DNA from: CAZXCQ01 sp964639275
GTDB taxonomy: Bacteria > Desulfobacterota > DSM-4660 > Desulfatiglandales > Desulfatiglandaceae
Length of the DNA: 23,460 nucleotides
Direction of reading: 5' to 3'
NCBI GenBank assembly: GCA_964639275.1
Contig: CAZXCQ010000073.1
Coordinates: forward strand, 1-23,460
Position numbers and translations under genes: made by a program. A model generated the notes under the pieces. That model saw nothing but the letters and a program-made list of their open reading frames with translations. It had not been told where the DNA came from and made no database searches. Below are positions 15,267 to 22,834 of this stretch, piece after piece (within the stretch, counting starts at the first letter, position 1; every line of letters starts with the position of its first letter).

Positions 15267-16529
15267 ATGCATCATTTTCATTACATCGAAGACGAACTCC
15301 ACTGCGAGGATGTCCCGGTCTCAAAAGTGGCCATGGAGGTTGGTACGCCCTTTTATCTATACTCCCATGCCACACTGAGACAGCACTTCAGGGCAGTGGA
15401 CCACGCCTTTGACGGCATCAAACACCTGACCTGTTTTTCCGTCAAGGCCAATTCCAATATTGCCATACTCAGGCTTTTTGCCCGGGAAGGCGGTGGAATG
15501 GATATTGTCTCCGGGGGGGAGCTCTACCGGGCGCTCAAGGCCGGAGTGGCGCCCAGTAGGATAGTCTATTCCGGGGTCGGCAAACAGAGAGAAGACCTGG
15601 AATATGCCCTCCGTTCAGATATCCTTATGTTTAACGTTGAGTCCCCACTCGAGATATTGACACTCAATGAGATATCCGGGAAGTTGTCAAAGCGGGCGAG
15701 GATCGCGATCCGGGTCAATCCGGATGTGGACCCCGAGACCCACCCCTATATCTCCACCGGTCTGAGGGAGAACAAATTTGGCATCGATATAGATGATGCG
15801 CCTGAACAGTATGCCCTGGCAGCAAATCTAGCTAACCTTGAAATCTCAGGGGTCTCATGCCACATCGGATCCCAGCTGACCCAGGTGAGTCCCTTTGTGG
15901 ACGCATTGGGCAAACTCAATCGGCTGATCGGGAAGCTTGAAGAGGCAGGAATAAAGATCCGTTTTCTGGACCTCGGGGGAGGTCTGGGGATTACCTATGA
16001 CAGAGAGGAGCCTCCTCATCCAAGGGAATATGCCGCTGCGATCAAAGAGCGACTTCGAACAGAAGACCTGACACTGATCCTGGAGCCCGGCCGGGTAATT
16101 ATGGGCAACGGGGGGATTTTGGTCACCCGGGTGCTCTATACAAAGCCGACAAAGGAAAAGACCTTTTTTGTCGTGGATGCGGCCATGAATGATCTGATGC
16201 GCCCCTGTCTTTACGGTTCGTATCACATGATTCAGCCCGTCAGGCGGTCAGGCCGACAAAAGGTCAAGGCCGACATCGTCGGCCCGATCTGCGAGTCCAG
16301 CGATTTTTTTGCAAAGGGCAGGGAAATCGAGGCATGCCGGCAGGGTGAGCTGTTGGCCATTATGAGTGCGGGGGCCTACGGGTTTAGCATGGCCTCCAAT
16401 TACAATTCAAGACCCAGGGCCTGTGAGGTGATGGTCAGGGAAGACCGCTTTTACACCATCAGGGAGAGGGAGACCCATGAAGACCTGATCCGGGGCGAGA
16501 CAATCCCAGATTTTTTGCAGGCAAAATGA
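15267..16529 (+). CDS. lysA: diaminopimelate decarboxylase
   Basis: The 420-residue fold-III PLP enzyme decarboxylates meso-diaminopimelate to lysine. It has the PLP lysine K60 in SVKANSN, the GGGMDIVSGGE segment, a HIGSQ strand, the phosphate-binding GGGLG, EPGR, and the dimer-interface CESSDFF and GAYGFSMASNYNSRPR. The frame is open back to TTG 15186, inside the previous gene. ATG 15267 (MHHFHYIEDELHCEDVPV) is chosen because it fits the usual N-terminus, although no good ribosome binding site precedes it. ATG 15210 is an alternative. The stop overlaps the first codon of the broken dapF (ATGA). Confidence 0.93.
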   Translation: MHHFHYIEDELHCEDVPVSKVAMEVGTPFYLYSHATLRQHFRAVDHAFDGIKHLTCFSVKANSNIAILRLFAREGGGMDIVSGGELYRALKAGVAPSRIVYSGVGKQREDLEYALRSDILMFNVESPLEILTLNEISGKLSKRARIAIRVNPDVDPETHPYISTGLRENKFGIDIDDAPEQYALAANLANLEISGVSCHIGSQLTQVSPFVDALGKLNRLIGKLEEAGIKIRFLDLGGGLGITYDREEPPHPREYAAAIKERLRTEDLTLILEPGRVIMGNGGILVTRVLYTKPTKEKTFFVVDAAMNDLMRPCLYGSYHMIQPVRRSGRQKVKADIVGPICESSDFFAKGREIEACRQGELLAIMSAGAYGFSMASNYNSRPRACEVMVREDRFYTIRERETHEDLIRGETIPDFLQAK

Positions 16530-17131
16530 TTGGGCAAAGGAAAGAAATGCCAGGAGATATGGAACCTATCGAATTCTGGAAGATGAGCGGGAGCGGAAAC
16601 GATTTTATCCTCATCGACAACAGGGGGGACAGATCAGGGATGAACAGATGGGTCCCCTGGTAAAGAGCGCCTCCAGACGCAGAGAGTCTGTGGGTGCGGA
16701 TGGTGTCATTTTTGTGGTCGGATCGGATCGATACGATTTTGGCCGGCGTTTCTTTAACGCCGATGGAGGGGAGGTGGAAATGTGCGGTAACGGTGGGCGG
16801 TGCGTCTCCCGTTTCGCCTGCTTAAAGGGGATTGCCGGCCCCAAGATGACCTTTGAAACCCTGGCCGGCCCTGTTTCTGCCGAGGTCAAAGGACGTCGGG
16901 TAAAGATCCTAATGTCCCGGCCCGGTAAGGTATCCCTGGACCTGGATATGGATCACCAACCCGGTTGGATAACCTCCGATTTTGTCAATACCGGTGTCCC
17001 GCACGTGGTGAGAGGAATTGACTGTTGACTTCAGGCAGGAAAACGGATCGTTTGAACAGGTCTGGCTCTAGGGGGATACCTCGGTGATCTACCAGGCGCA
17101 ACTCCATAAAGAGGCGATCAAATCGGATTGA
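16526..17131 (+). pseudogene. dapF: diaminopimelate epimerase, disrupted
   Basis: DapF interconverts LL- and meso-diaminopimelate with two cysteines. Three pieces of one gene remain. Piece 1 (from ATG 16526) gives FWKMSGSGNDFILIDNRG. Piece 2, one frame back, gives GQIRDEQMGPLVK and carries the first catalytic motif EMCGNGGRC, ending NTGVPHVVRGIDC with TGA at 17026-17028. Piece 3 (from 17024, the original frame) gives VDFRQENGSFEQVWL, a TAG at 17069-17071, then GDTSVIYQAQLHKEAIKSD. The frame change lies in a six-G run (16623-16628). About 85 residues are missing between pieces 2 and 3, including the second Cys motif (ACGTGA type). A complete enzyme is about 275 residues. As written the gene cannot make an active epimerase. 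The adjoining scaffold gap leaves assembly error possible. Confidence 0.85.
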
Positions 17132-17184
17132 CGATTGACATTGCCCTGGCGTGAAAAAAATAAGCGTTCCGGGTCGTTTGGGTT

Positions 17185-17239
17185 TAAGTCAATCCTGATA
17201 ACAAAACAAAGACTGGATGGGAGGTTATCATGTTTAAAG
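17185..17239 (+). repeat. 55-base direct repeat, left copy, abutting the gap
   Basis: This stretch is identical to 17340-17394 and runs exactly to the first N. It includes the dapA ribosome binding site and the first codons (ATGTTTAAAG). The pattern is that of two contig ends sharing a k-mer overlap, so it is probably a single genomic copy shown twice. Confidence 0.85.
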
Positions 17240-17339
17240 NNNNNNNNNNNNNNNNNNNNNNNNNNNNNNNNNNNNNNNNNNNNNNNNNNNNNNNNNNNNN
17301 NNNNNNNNNNNNNNNNNNNNNNNNNNNNNNNNNNNNNNN
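17240..17339. other. assembly gap of 100 N
   Basis: Exactly 100 undetermined bases lie between two identical 55-base ends. This is a scaffold gap of default size. The true gap may be zero or negative. Confidence 0.98.
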
Positions 17340-17394
17340 TAAGTCAATCCTGATAACAAAACAAAGACTGGATGGGAGGTTATCATGTTTAAAG
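17340..17394 (+). repeat. 55-base direct repeat, right copy, abutting the gap
   Basis: It starts directly after the last N and matches 17185-17239 base for base. This copy leads into the intact dapA gene. Confidence 0.85.
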
Positions 17395-18257
17395 GATCTA
17401 TTGTCGCCATCGTTACCCCTTTTAGAGAAGGGAAAGTGGATGAGGAAGCCTATCGTGAATTGATAGAGTTTCAGATCGAAAACGGCACAAACGCGATCGT
17501 GCCCTGTGGTACAACCGGGGAATCTGCCACCCTAAATATGGAGGAGCATGCCCGGGTCATTGACATCGCTGTTGAGGCTGTAAACAAGAGGGTTCCTGTC
17601 ATTGCAGGGACCGGCGGTAACAGTACCAGCGAGGCGATCGATCTGACCAGGCACGCCAAGAAGGCGGGCGCCGATGGGACCCTCCAGGTAACCCCTTACT
17701 ACAATAAACCGACCCAGGAGGGGCTTTATCGGCATTTCAAGGCAATTGCAGAGGCCGTGCCTTTGCCCCAGGTCCTGTATAACGTGCCGGGCCGTACCGG
17801 GCTCAACATGCTTCCCGAGACCGTGGCTCGCCTAGCGGAACTCCCTGAGATCGTTGCCGTTAAAGAGGCATCGGGCAGCCTGGCCCAAATGGCCGAGATT
17901 GTAAAGCTGGCAGGGGACAATATCACTCTTCTCTCAGGGGACGACAATGTCACCCTGCCGGTCCTCTCCCTGGGCGGGAAAGGGGTTGTCTCAGTGGTCG
18001 CCAATATTGTCCCCAGGGAGACCGCGGAGCTGGTAAAGGCCTGGGAAGAGGGAAATGTGGAACGGGCCAAAGAGCTCTTTTATGATCTATTCACCCTGTG
18101 CCAGGCCATGTTTTACGAAACCAACCCGATTCCGGTAAAGACCTCGCTGGCACTTATGGGAAAGATCGGCGGTGAGATGAGACTCCCCCTTTACCCGATG
18201 GCCCCCGCCAATCTGGAGAAGCTCAAAAAGGCACTTCGAGATTACGGTCTTATCTAG
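17385..18257 (+). CDS. dapA: 4-hydroxy-tetrahydrodipicolinate synthase
   Basis: The 290-residue TIM-barrel aldolase condenses pyruvate with aspartate semialdehyde, the committed step to diaminopimelate and lysine. It has CGTTGESATL at 41-50 with the Thr pair of the proton relay, VTPYYNKPTQEGLY at 102-115, the catalytic Tyr in LYNVPGRTG (Y132) and the Schiff-base Lys K160 in AVKEASG. Length and ends are normal. GGGAGG five bases before the ATG gives a strong start. An identical short start copy lies left of the gap and is an assembly duplicate rather than a second gene. Confidence 0.96.
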   Translation: MFKGSIVAIVTPFREGKVDEEAYRELIEFQIENGTNAIVPCGTTGESATLNMEEHARVIDIAVEAVNKRVPVIAGTGGNSTSEAIDLTRHAKKAGADGTLQVTPYYNKPTQEGLYRHFKAIAEAVPLPQVLYNVPGRTGLNMLPETVARLAELPEIVAVKEASGSLAQMAEIVKLAGDNITLLSGDDNVTLPVLSLGGKGVVSVVANIVPRETAELVKAWEEGNVERAKELFYDLFTLCQAMFYETNPIPVKTSLALMGKIGGEMRLPLYPMAPANLEKLKKALRDYGLI

Positions 18258-18301
18258 TCTGATAAACGTCACAAAGACGATTGTCCGCGGTCCGTTGCCC
18301 C

Positions 18302-18326
18302 GGCCCTTCGCGGCTGAGAAGCGGCC
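18302..18326. repeat. hairpin after dapA
   Basis: GGCC-CTTC (18302-18309) pairs with GAAG-GGCC (18318-18326), with one bulged C and an eight-base loop. It lies 45 bases past the dapA stop. There is no T tract, so it may protect the mRNA end or attenuate rather than terminate. Confidence 0.35.
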
Positions 18327-18356
18327 ACGACGACAGTCTGCCAAAAAGGAGGTAAG

Positions 18357-18568
18357 GGTTCAAGGGTTCCGGGTTTCCCGATGAATCGGGATTCAAGGTT
18401 AAGAACAGGGACGGAATTAAGGCCCGGAATGTCTTTTGACCTTGTAGGAATGGCGTCTTATGGGCCGTCAATTCCCCGACGTGAGATGATGAATTCGGGG
18501 GCTTCTCATATCAATGCGTCCAAGAAATCAAATCCGAGGGCAGAATTGCAGCCTTGAACCCCTGAACC
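18357..18568. repeat. island bounded by an inverted repeat between dapA and dapB
   Basis: GGTTCAAGGGTTC (18357-18369) and GAACCCCTGAACC (18556-18568) are complementary at 12 of 13 positions and stand about 190 bases apart. The right arm continues as a GAACC-type short repeat series to about 18590. Inside are a CCCGA/TCGGG hairpin with a TGAA loop (18377-18390) and an open frame of 58 codons (ATG 18381 to TGA 18557) that I do not recognise and that lacks a close ribosome binding site. The rest of the 348-base dapA-dapB gap holds nothing else I can name. It may be a small non-autonomous repeat element. Confidence 0.4.
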
Positions 18569-18605
18569 TTTGAACCCGTGAACGGTTACAAAAGGAGAGA
18601 GGATC

Positions 18606-19409
18606 ATGCTAGAGACGATTGTTGCCGGTGCTGCCGGCCGTATGGGGCAACGCATCATAAACATGATCTCCCAGAATTCCGAAGTGACCCTGGCCGGGGC
18701 CTTTGAGAGACCTGACCATCCCAGCGTCAACCAGGATGCCGGTCTTGTGGCAGGTGCTCGAGAACTGGGTGTCCCCATCAGGGGCTCTTTGAAAGAAGTG
18801 GTTGGTAAAGGAGAGGTGTTGATCGACTTTACAACACCGGCGGCCACCCTTGAGAATATCAGGGCCGCGACCACGCGCAACCTTGCCATGGTAATCGGCA
18901 CCACCGGGATTTCAGGGGAGATGCTAAAGGAGGTCGAGGCGCTCTCAAAAAAGATCCGGTGTGTCCTCGCTCCCAATATGAGCGTCGGCGTCAACGTTAT
19001 GTTCAAGATTGCCGGGGAGATGGCTCGAATCCTCGGCAACGACTATGACATGGAGATCCTGGAGGTCCATCATCGGCTAAAAAAGGATGCACCGAGCGGA
19101 ACCGCTATGCGTCTGGCACAGATCGTGGCCCAGGCCGTGGGTCGAGACCTGGAAAAGGTGGGGAGATACGAACGCAAGGGGATGATCGGTCAGAGGACCG
19201 ATGAGGAGATCGGCATACAGACCTGGCGTGCCGGCGACATCACAGGCGAGCATACCCTGATGTTTGGCGGCATCGGGGAGAGGCTGGAATTGACCCATCG
19301 GGCCCACAACCGCGATAATTTTGCCAGGGGTGCGATAAGGGCCGGCCTGTGGGTGGTCAAACAGCCAGAAGGCCTCTACGACATGCAGGACGTATTGGGG
19401 CTCCGATAG
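18606..19409 (+). CDS. dapB: 4-hydroxy-tetrahydrodipicolinate reductase
   Basis: The 267-residue protein reduces the DapA product with NAD(P)H to tetrahydrodipicolinate. It starts with the Rossmann motif VAGAAGRMGQR at 6-16, has DFTTPAAT near 74-81 and GTTG at 98-101, and carries the substrate loop EVHHRLKKDAPSGTA at 153-167 with the catalytic His and Lys. The C-terminal end is complete. AAGGAG eight bases upstream supports the ATG. It is separated from dapA by the repeat island and followed by dapL after 78 bases. Confidence 0.96.
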   Translation: MLETIVAGAAGRMGQRIINMISQNSEVTLAGAFERPDHPSVNQDAGLVAGARELGVPIRGSLKEVVGKGEVLIDFTTPAATLENIRAATTRNLAMVIGTTGISGEMLKEVEALSKKIRCVLAPNMSVGVNVMFKIAGEMARILGNDYDMEILEVHHRLKKDAPSGTAMRLAQIVAQAVGRDLEKVGRYERKGMIGQRTDEEIGIQTWRAGDITGEHTLMFGGIGERLELTHRAHNRDNFARGAIRAGLWVVKQPEGLYDMQDVLGLR

Positions 19410-19487
19410 GCGCTGGGCCGCGGCCGCAGCCGTATTGCCGGGGGCAAGAGATAGTTTGCAGTTGAGAGCAGGCGGAGATTGCTGACC

Positions 19488-20663
19488 ATGGAAATTTTTG
19501 AGAAGGCTGAGCGACTTAAACAATTACCTCCCTACCTTTTTAAGGAGATTGACCGAAAAAAGGCCGAGGTCATGGCCAGGGGGGTTGATATCATTGATCT
19601 GGGTGTGGGTGACCCTGATCTCCCCACACCAGCGCACATCATCGAGGCCCTTAAGAGGGCAGCCGATGATCCGGCCAATCACCGATACCCCTCCTACTCC
19701 GGAATGAACGATTTCAAAGAGGTGGTGGCCCAGTGGTATCGGGAACGATCCGGTGTAGAACTGGATCCTGAAACGGAAGTAGTTTCTCTTATTGGTTGCA
19801 AGGAGGGGCTTGCCCACCTGCCGTTGGCCTTTATTGACCCAGGTGATGTGACTCTTGTGCCAACGCCGGCATACCCGGTCTACAACATCGCCACGATCTT
19901 TGCCGGGGGACGGCCTCATTTTATGCCTCTTTTGAGGGAGAACAACTTCCTGCCGGATCTTGATGCCATCCCCGATGAAGTGGCTGATCGGGCCAAGTTG
20001 ATATTCCTCAACTACCCAAACAACCCCACATCAGCGGTCGCTGACCTGGCGTTTTTTGATCGGGTCGTGGAATTTGCGAGGAAACACCGGGTCCTGGTGT
20101 GCCACGACGCGGCATACAGCGAGCTGGCCTTTGACGGGTACCGTTCTCCCAGCTTCCTGGAGGTGGACGGGGCCAAGGAGATGGGCCTCGAATTTCACTC
20201 CCTCTCCAAGACCTATAACATGACCGGGTGGCGAATCGGCTTTGCCGTGGGCAATCAAAAGGGCATAGAGGGACTGAGTGCCGTCAAGAGCAACGTTGAT
20301 TCGGGGGTCTTCCAGGCCGTCCAGATGGCAGGGATTGAGGCCTTCCGGGGGGACCAGTCCTGCGTGCGCGAGATGAACCAGGTCTATACCCGACGTCGGG
20401 ACCTGATGGTAAAAGGGCTCCGCGATGCGGGTCTTGAGGTGGAACCCCCCAAGGCGACCTTTTATCTGTGGATTGCGGTCCCCGGGGGATATACCTCCGC
20501 CCAGTTTGCCACCCGCCTGCTGGAGGAGGCCGGTGTCGTGGTTACCCCGGGAAACGGTTTCGGCGAGCCCGGAGAGGGGTACTTCCGCATCGCCCTCACG
20601 CAGAAAAGGGAAAGGCTTTCAGAGGCCGCAGAAAGAGTCAAGGCCATGAGGCTCAAGCGATAA
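19488..20663 (+). CDS. dapL: LL-diaminopimelate aminotransferase (DapL type)
   Basis: The 391-residue fold-I PLP aminotransferase resembles DapL, which turns tetrahydrodipicolinate into LL-diaminopimelate in one step and bypasses dapC/D/E. Visible are RLKQLPPYLFKEIDRKK at 9-25, DLGVGDPDLPTP at 37-48, YPNNPT at 176-181, the PLP lysine K241 in SLSKTYNMTGWRIGF, and the C-terminal FRIAL. The frame is open from TTG 19479, but ATG 19488 is preferred because GGAG lies ten bases before it and MEIFEKAERLKQLPPY matches the family. The setting after dapA and dapB supports DapL over other aspartate-type aminotransferases. Its product needs DapF, which is broken here. Confidence 0.88.
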   Translation: MEIFEKAERLKQLPPYLFKEIDRKKAEVMARGVDIIDLGVGDPDLPTPAHIIEALKRAADDPANHRYPSYSGMNDFKEVVAQWYRERSGVELDPETEVVSLIGCKEGLAHLPLAFIDPGDVTLVPTPAYPVYNIATIFAGGRPHFMPLLRENNFLPDLDAIPDEVADRAKLIFLNYPNNPTSAVADLAFFDRVVEFARKHRVLVCHDAAYSELAFDGYRSPSFLEVDGAKEMGLEFHSLSKTYNMTGWRIGFAVGNQKGIEGLSAVKSNVDSGVFQAVQMAGIEAFRGDQSCVREMNQVYTRRRDLMVKGLRDAGLEVEPPKATFYLWIAVPGGYTSAQFATRLLEEAGVVVTPGNGFGEPGEGYFRIALTQKRERLSEAAERVKAMRLKR

Positions 20664-20677
20664 AGGACCCTTCACCA

Positions 20678-21175
20678 ATGGCAAAGACCGTCTTTATCGG
20701 GATCGGTTCAAATCTCGGTGACAAACTCAAGAATTGCCTCAGGGCCATAGAGCGCATCCAGGAAATACCCGGGTGCAGCCTTGTGGCCAGATCCGATTTT
20801 TACCGCACCGAGCCTTTCGGTGTAAGGGATCAAGACTGGTATGTGAACGGGATAATCTCTTTAGAGACGACCATAACGGCCAGAGACCTCCTCAAACACC
20901 TCCTGGAGATTGAAGAGGGGATGGGCAGGGTGAGGGAGGGCAAGTGGGGCCCCCGGCCTATCGACCTCGACATCCTCCTCTTCGGGGAGGATATGGTGGA
21001 TGATAAAGACCTGAAGATCCCTCACCCGTTTATGCATCTGAGGAGGTTTGTGCTGGTTCCCATGGTGCAACTGGCCCCGGATCTGGTCCACCCCGTATTG
21101 GGTAAGACGATGTCCGAGCTGGTGGGAAGACTTTCTCATAAAGGCCAGGCCGTAAAGGAGATGGGAGGGAGATAG
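20678..21175 (+). CDS. folK: HPPK, 6-hydroxymethyl-7,8-dihydropterin pyrophosphokinase
   Basis: The 165-residue protein pyrophosphorylates hydroxymethyl-dihydropterin for folate synthesis. It begins IGIGSNLGDK, has FYRTEPFG and VNGIISLET strands, and the signature GPRPIDLDILLFG with the Asp pair that binds magnesium, then PHPFMHLRRFVLVPM. AAGGA ten bases upstream fixes the ATG at 20678. The same frame is open far upstream inside dapL, but that part is a shadow. It follows dapL by 14 bases and is one base from the next gene. Confidence 0.95.
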   Translation: MAKTVFIGIGSNLGDKLKNCLRAIERIQEIPGCSLVARSDFYRTEPFGVRDQDWYVNGIISLETTITARDLLKHLLEIEEGMGRVREGKWGPRPIDLDILLFGEDMVDDKDLKIPHPFMHLRRFVLVPMVQLAPDLVHPVLGKTMSELVGRLSHKGQAVKEMGGR

Positions 21176-21176
21176 A

Positions 21177-21431
21177 TTGGGGCTTATTCGGTTATTCATC
21201 TTTGGTGCCCTGATCTACCTCCTCTACCGTCTGGTAAAGGCTGCCCTCGGCCCCTCCAAGAGCATCGACCGGAGGCGGAGCAATGGGGTAATAGATGAGA
21301 TGGTCCAGGACCCCAACTGCCAGACCTATATCCCCCGGAGGGATGCCCAGAAAAGGACGGTGGCCGGAAGAGAATACTTCTTTTGCAGTAAGGAGTGTGC
21401 GGATAAGTACGAAGAGGAATCAAAACGCTGA
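21177..21431 (+). CDS. small membrane-anchored YHS-like (PP0621-type) protein
   Basis: The 84-residue protein starts with TTG at 21177, one base after the folK stop, behind a GGGAGGGAG ribosome binding site. Residues 3-20 form one membrane helix (LIRLFIFGALIYLLYRLV), followed by a basic linker. The C-terminal part DPNCQTYIP...VAGREYFFCSKECADKY resembles YHS/TRASH-type domains, with C48, C70 and C74 as likely metal ligands. Such domains are found in metal-handling proteins, but the role of this short membrane form is unknown. It is small and could be missed by gene callers because of the TTG start. Confidence 0.7.
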   Translation: MGLIRLFIFGALIYLLYRLVKAALGPSKSIDRRRSNGVIDEMVQDPNCQTYIPRRDAQKRTVAGREYFFCSKECADKYEEESKR

Positions 21432-21498
21432 TCTTGCCCTGCCCTTTTCCTGCGCACAGGGAGGCAAGAACCGGGAATCTGATTCTGAGGGAGGCATT

Positions 21499-22143
21499 AT
21501 GAAATTTTTTATTGATACGGCGAACATCGAAGAGATCACCCGGGCAAACGACCTGGGCATGGTTGACGGGGTCACCACAAATCCCAGCCTTGTTTCCAAA
21601 GAGGGCCGGGAGTTCAAAGGGCTTATCAAGGAGATCTGCGGGATTGTGGATGGGCCGGTGAGTGCCGAGGTGGTCAGTGTGGATGCCGATGGGATGGTCC
21701 GCGAGGCCAAAGACCTGGCCAAACTGGCGGATAATATCGTGATCAAGATACCCCTTATAGAAGAAGGCCTCAGGGCGGTAAAGATCCTCACCAGTGAGGG
21801 GATCAAGACCAATGTGACCCTTTGCTTTTCTCCGGTTCAGGCCTTGATGGCGGCAAAGGCGGGGGCCGCTTATGTGAGTCCATTTGTGGGGAGGCTGGAC
21901 GATATCAGCCACAACGGCATGGAGCTGGTGGAACAGATCCTGACGATCTATGAGAACTATGGCTTTGAGACAGAGACCATCGTGGCAAGCATCCGAAACC
22001 CCATTCATGTGCTTGACGCTGCCCTTATGGGTGCCGATATTGCCACGATCCCCTTTAAGGTTATCCAGCAGTTGATCAGACACCCGCTAACCGATATCGG
22101 TCTCAAAAACTTTCTCTCAGACTGGAAGAAGCAGGGCAAATAG
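21499..22143 (+). CDS. tal: transaldolase, short TalC/Fsa-like form
   Basis: The 214-residue TIM barrel belongs to the short transaldolase and fructose-6-phosphate aldolase group of the pentose phosphate pathway. It begins MKFFIDTANIEEI, has GVTTNPSL at 24-31, the Schiff-base Lys K83 in IVIKIP, NVTLCFSPVQALMAAKAG and YVSPFVGRLDD. Glu57 in SAEVV and the NVTL...FVGRLDD segments match transaldolases. E. coli FSA has Gln at the Glu position, so transaldolase activity is the better guess. GAGGGAGG lies four bases before the ATG. Its stop overlaps the next gene's GTG by one base. Confidence 0.92.
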   Translation: MKFFIDTANIEEITRANDLGMVDGVTTNPSLVSKEGREFKGLIKEICGIVDGPVSAEVVSVDADGMVREAKDLAKLADNIVIKIPLIEEGLRAVKILTSEGIKTNVTLCFSPVQALMAAKAGAAYVSPFVGRLDDISHNGMELVEQILTIYENYGFETETIVASIRNPIHVLDAALMGADIATIPFKVIQQLIRHPLTDIGLKNFLSDWKKQGK

Positions 22144-22727
22144 TGGATTTTCTCAGGGCGATTTGGGCCATCTTCCTGGGGTTGGCCCTTTTGCTATGTC
22201 TAAACCCCGTGGTACACGGCGACATCTACCGTTATGTGGACAAAGACGGTGTCCTCCATTTTACCAACGTCAAAAAAGACGGCCGATATGAGCTCTATCT
22301 CCGGGCAAGCCGAAAGGCGCCTTCAGAGTACATCAAGGACTATGGGGATGCAATTTCTGAAGCCTCAAGGAGATTCAAGGTGGAGCTTGCCCTGATAAAG
22401 GCGGTCATCAAGGCCGAATCCAACTTCGACCATGACGCCGTTTCTCAAAAGGGGGCAAAGGGACTCATGCAGCTGATGCCCCGGACAGCAGAGGATATGG
22501 ACGTTGCTGACGCCCTCAACCCGGAGGAGAACATCCTGGGGGGCACCCGTTATCTGAGTCTATTGTTGGAACGGTTCAAGAATGACAAGACCCTGGCCCT
22601 TGCTGCCTATAATGCCGGGCCTGAGACAGTGGAGTCCTATAACGGGGTCCCCCCATTTCCCGAGACCCAGGCCTTTGTGGAAAGGGTGATGGATTATTAC
22701 AAGTCTTACAGCTCTGAAAAGAAATAG
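22143..22727 (+). CDS. DUF4124 and SLT-domain lytic transglycosylase
   Basis: The 194-residue protein starts with a GTG that shares one base with the transaldolase stop. A signal peptide (1-26, ending VVHG) is followed by a DUF4124 segment (DIYRYVDKDGVLHFTN at 27-42) and an SLT goose-lysozyme-like domain (about 72-185). The catalytic Glu is E92 in VIKAESNFD, with QKGAKGLMQLMP at 102-113 and AAYNAGP later. It should cleave peptidoglycan in the periplasm to give anhydro-muramyl ends. DUF4124 joined to SLT is a common design in Proteobacteria. The ribosome binding site is weak, so coupling to the upstream gene is likely. Confidence 0.92.
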   Translation: MDFLRAIWAIFLGLALLLCLNPVVHGDIYRYVDKDGVLHFTNVKKDGRYELYLRASRKAPSEYIKDYGDAISEASRRFKVELALIKAVIKAESNFDHDAVSQKGAKGLMQLMPRTAEDMDVADALNPEENILGGTRYLSLLLERFKNDKTLALAAYNAGPETVESYNGVPPFPETQAFVERVMDYYKSYSSEKK

Positions 22728-22834
22728 CATTGTTGGGTCTCTTTTAATCCTGTCTATCCGATTAAGTACCCTTTTTCATGAGCCGGGGCCCCAGAATCAA
22801 AGACCTGAACCTGAACCCCAATGGCGGAAGATCC

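Noticed and set aside
17185..17239. Apparent second dapA start left of the gap
   Set aside because: It is identical to the sequence right of the gap and ends at the N run, so it is a contig-end duplicate and not a tandem gene.
18381..18557. 58-codon frame between dapA and dapB as a gene
   Set aside because: The AAGGAGG upstream is about 28 bases from the ATG, no family is recognised, and the frame sits inside a repeat-bounded spacer.
21196..22083. 295-codon minus-strand open frame
   Set aside because: It lies antisense to the transaldolase and YHS-like genes, and its composition is typical of an antisense frame.
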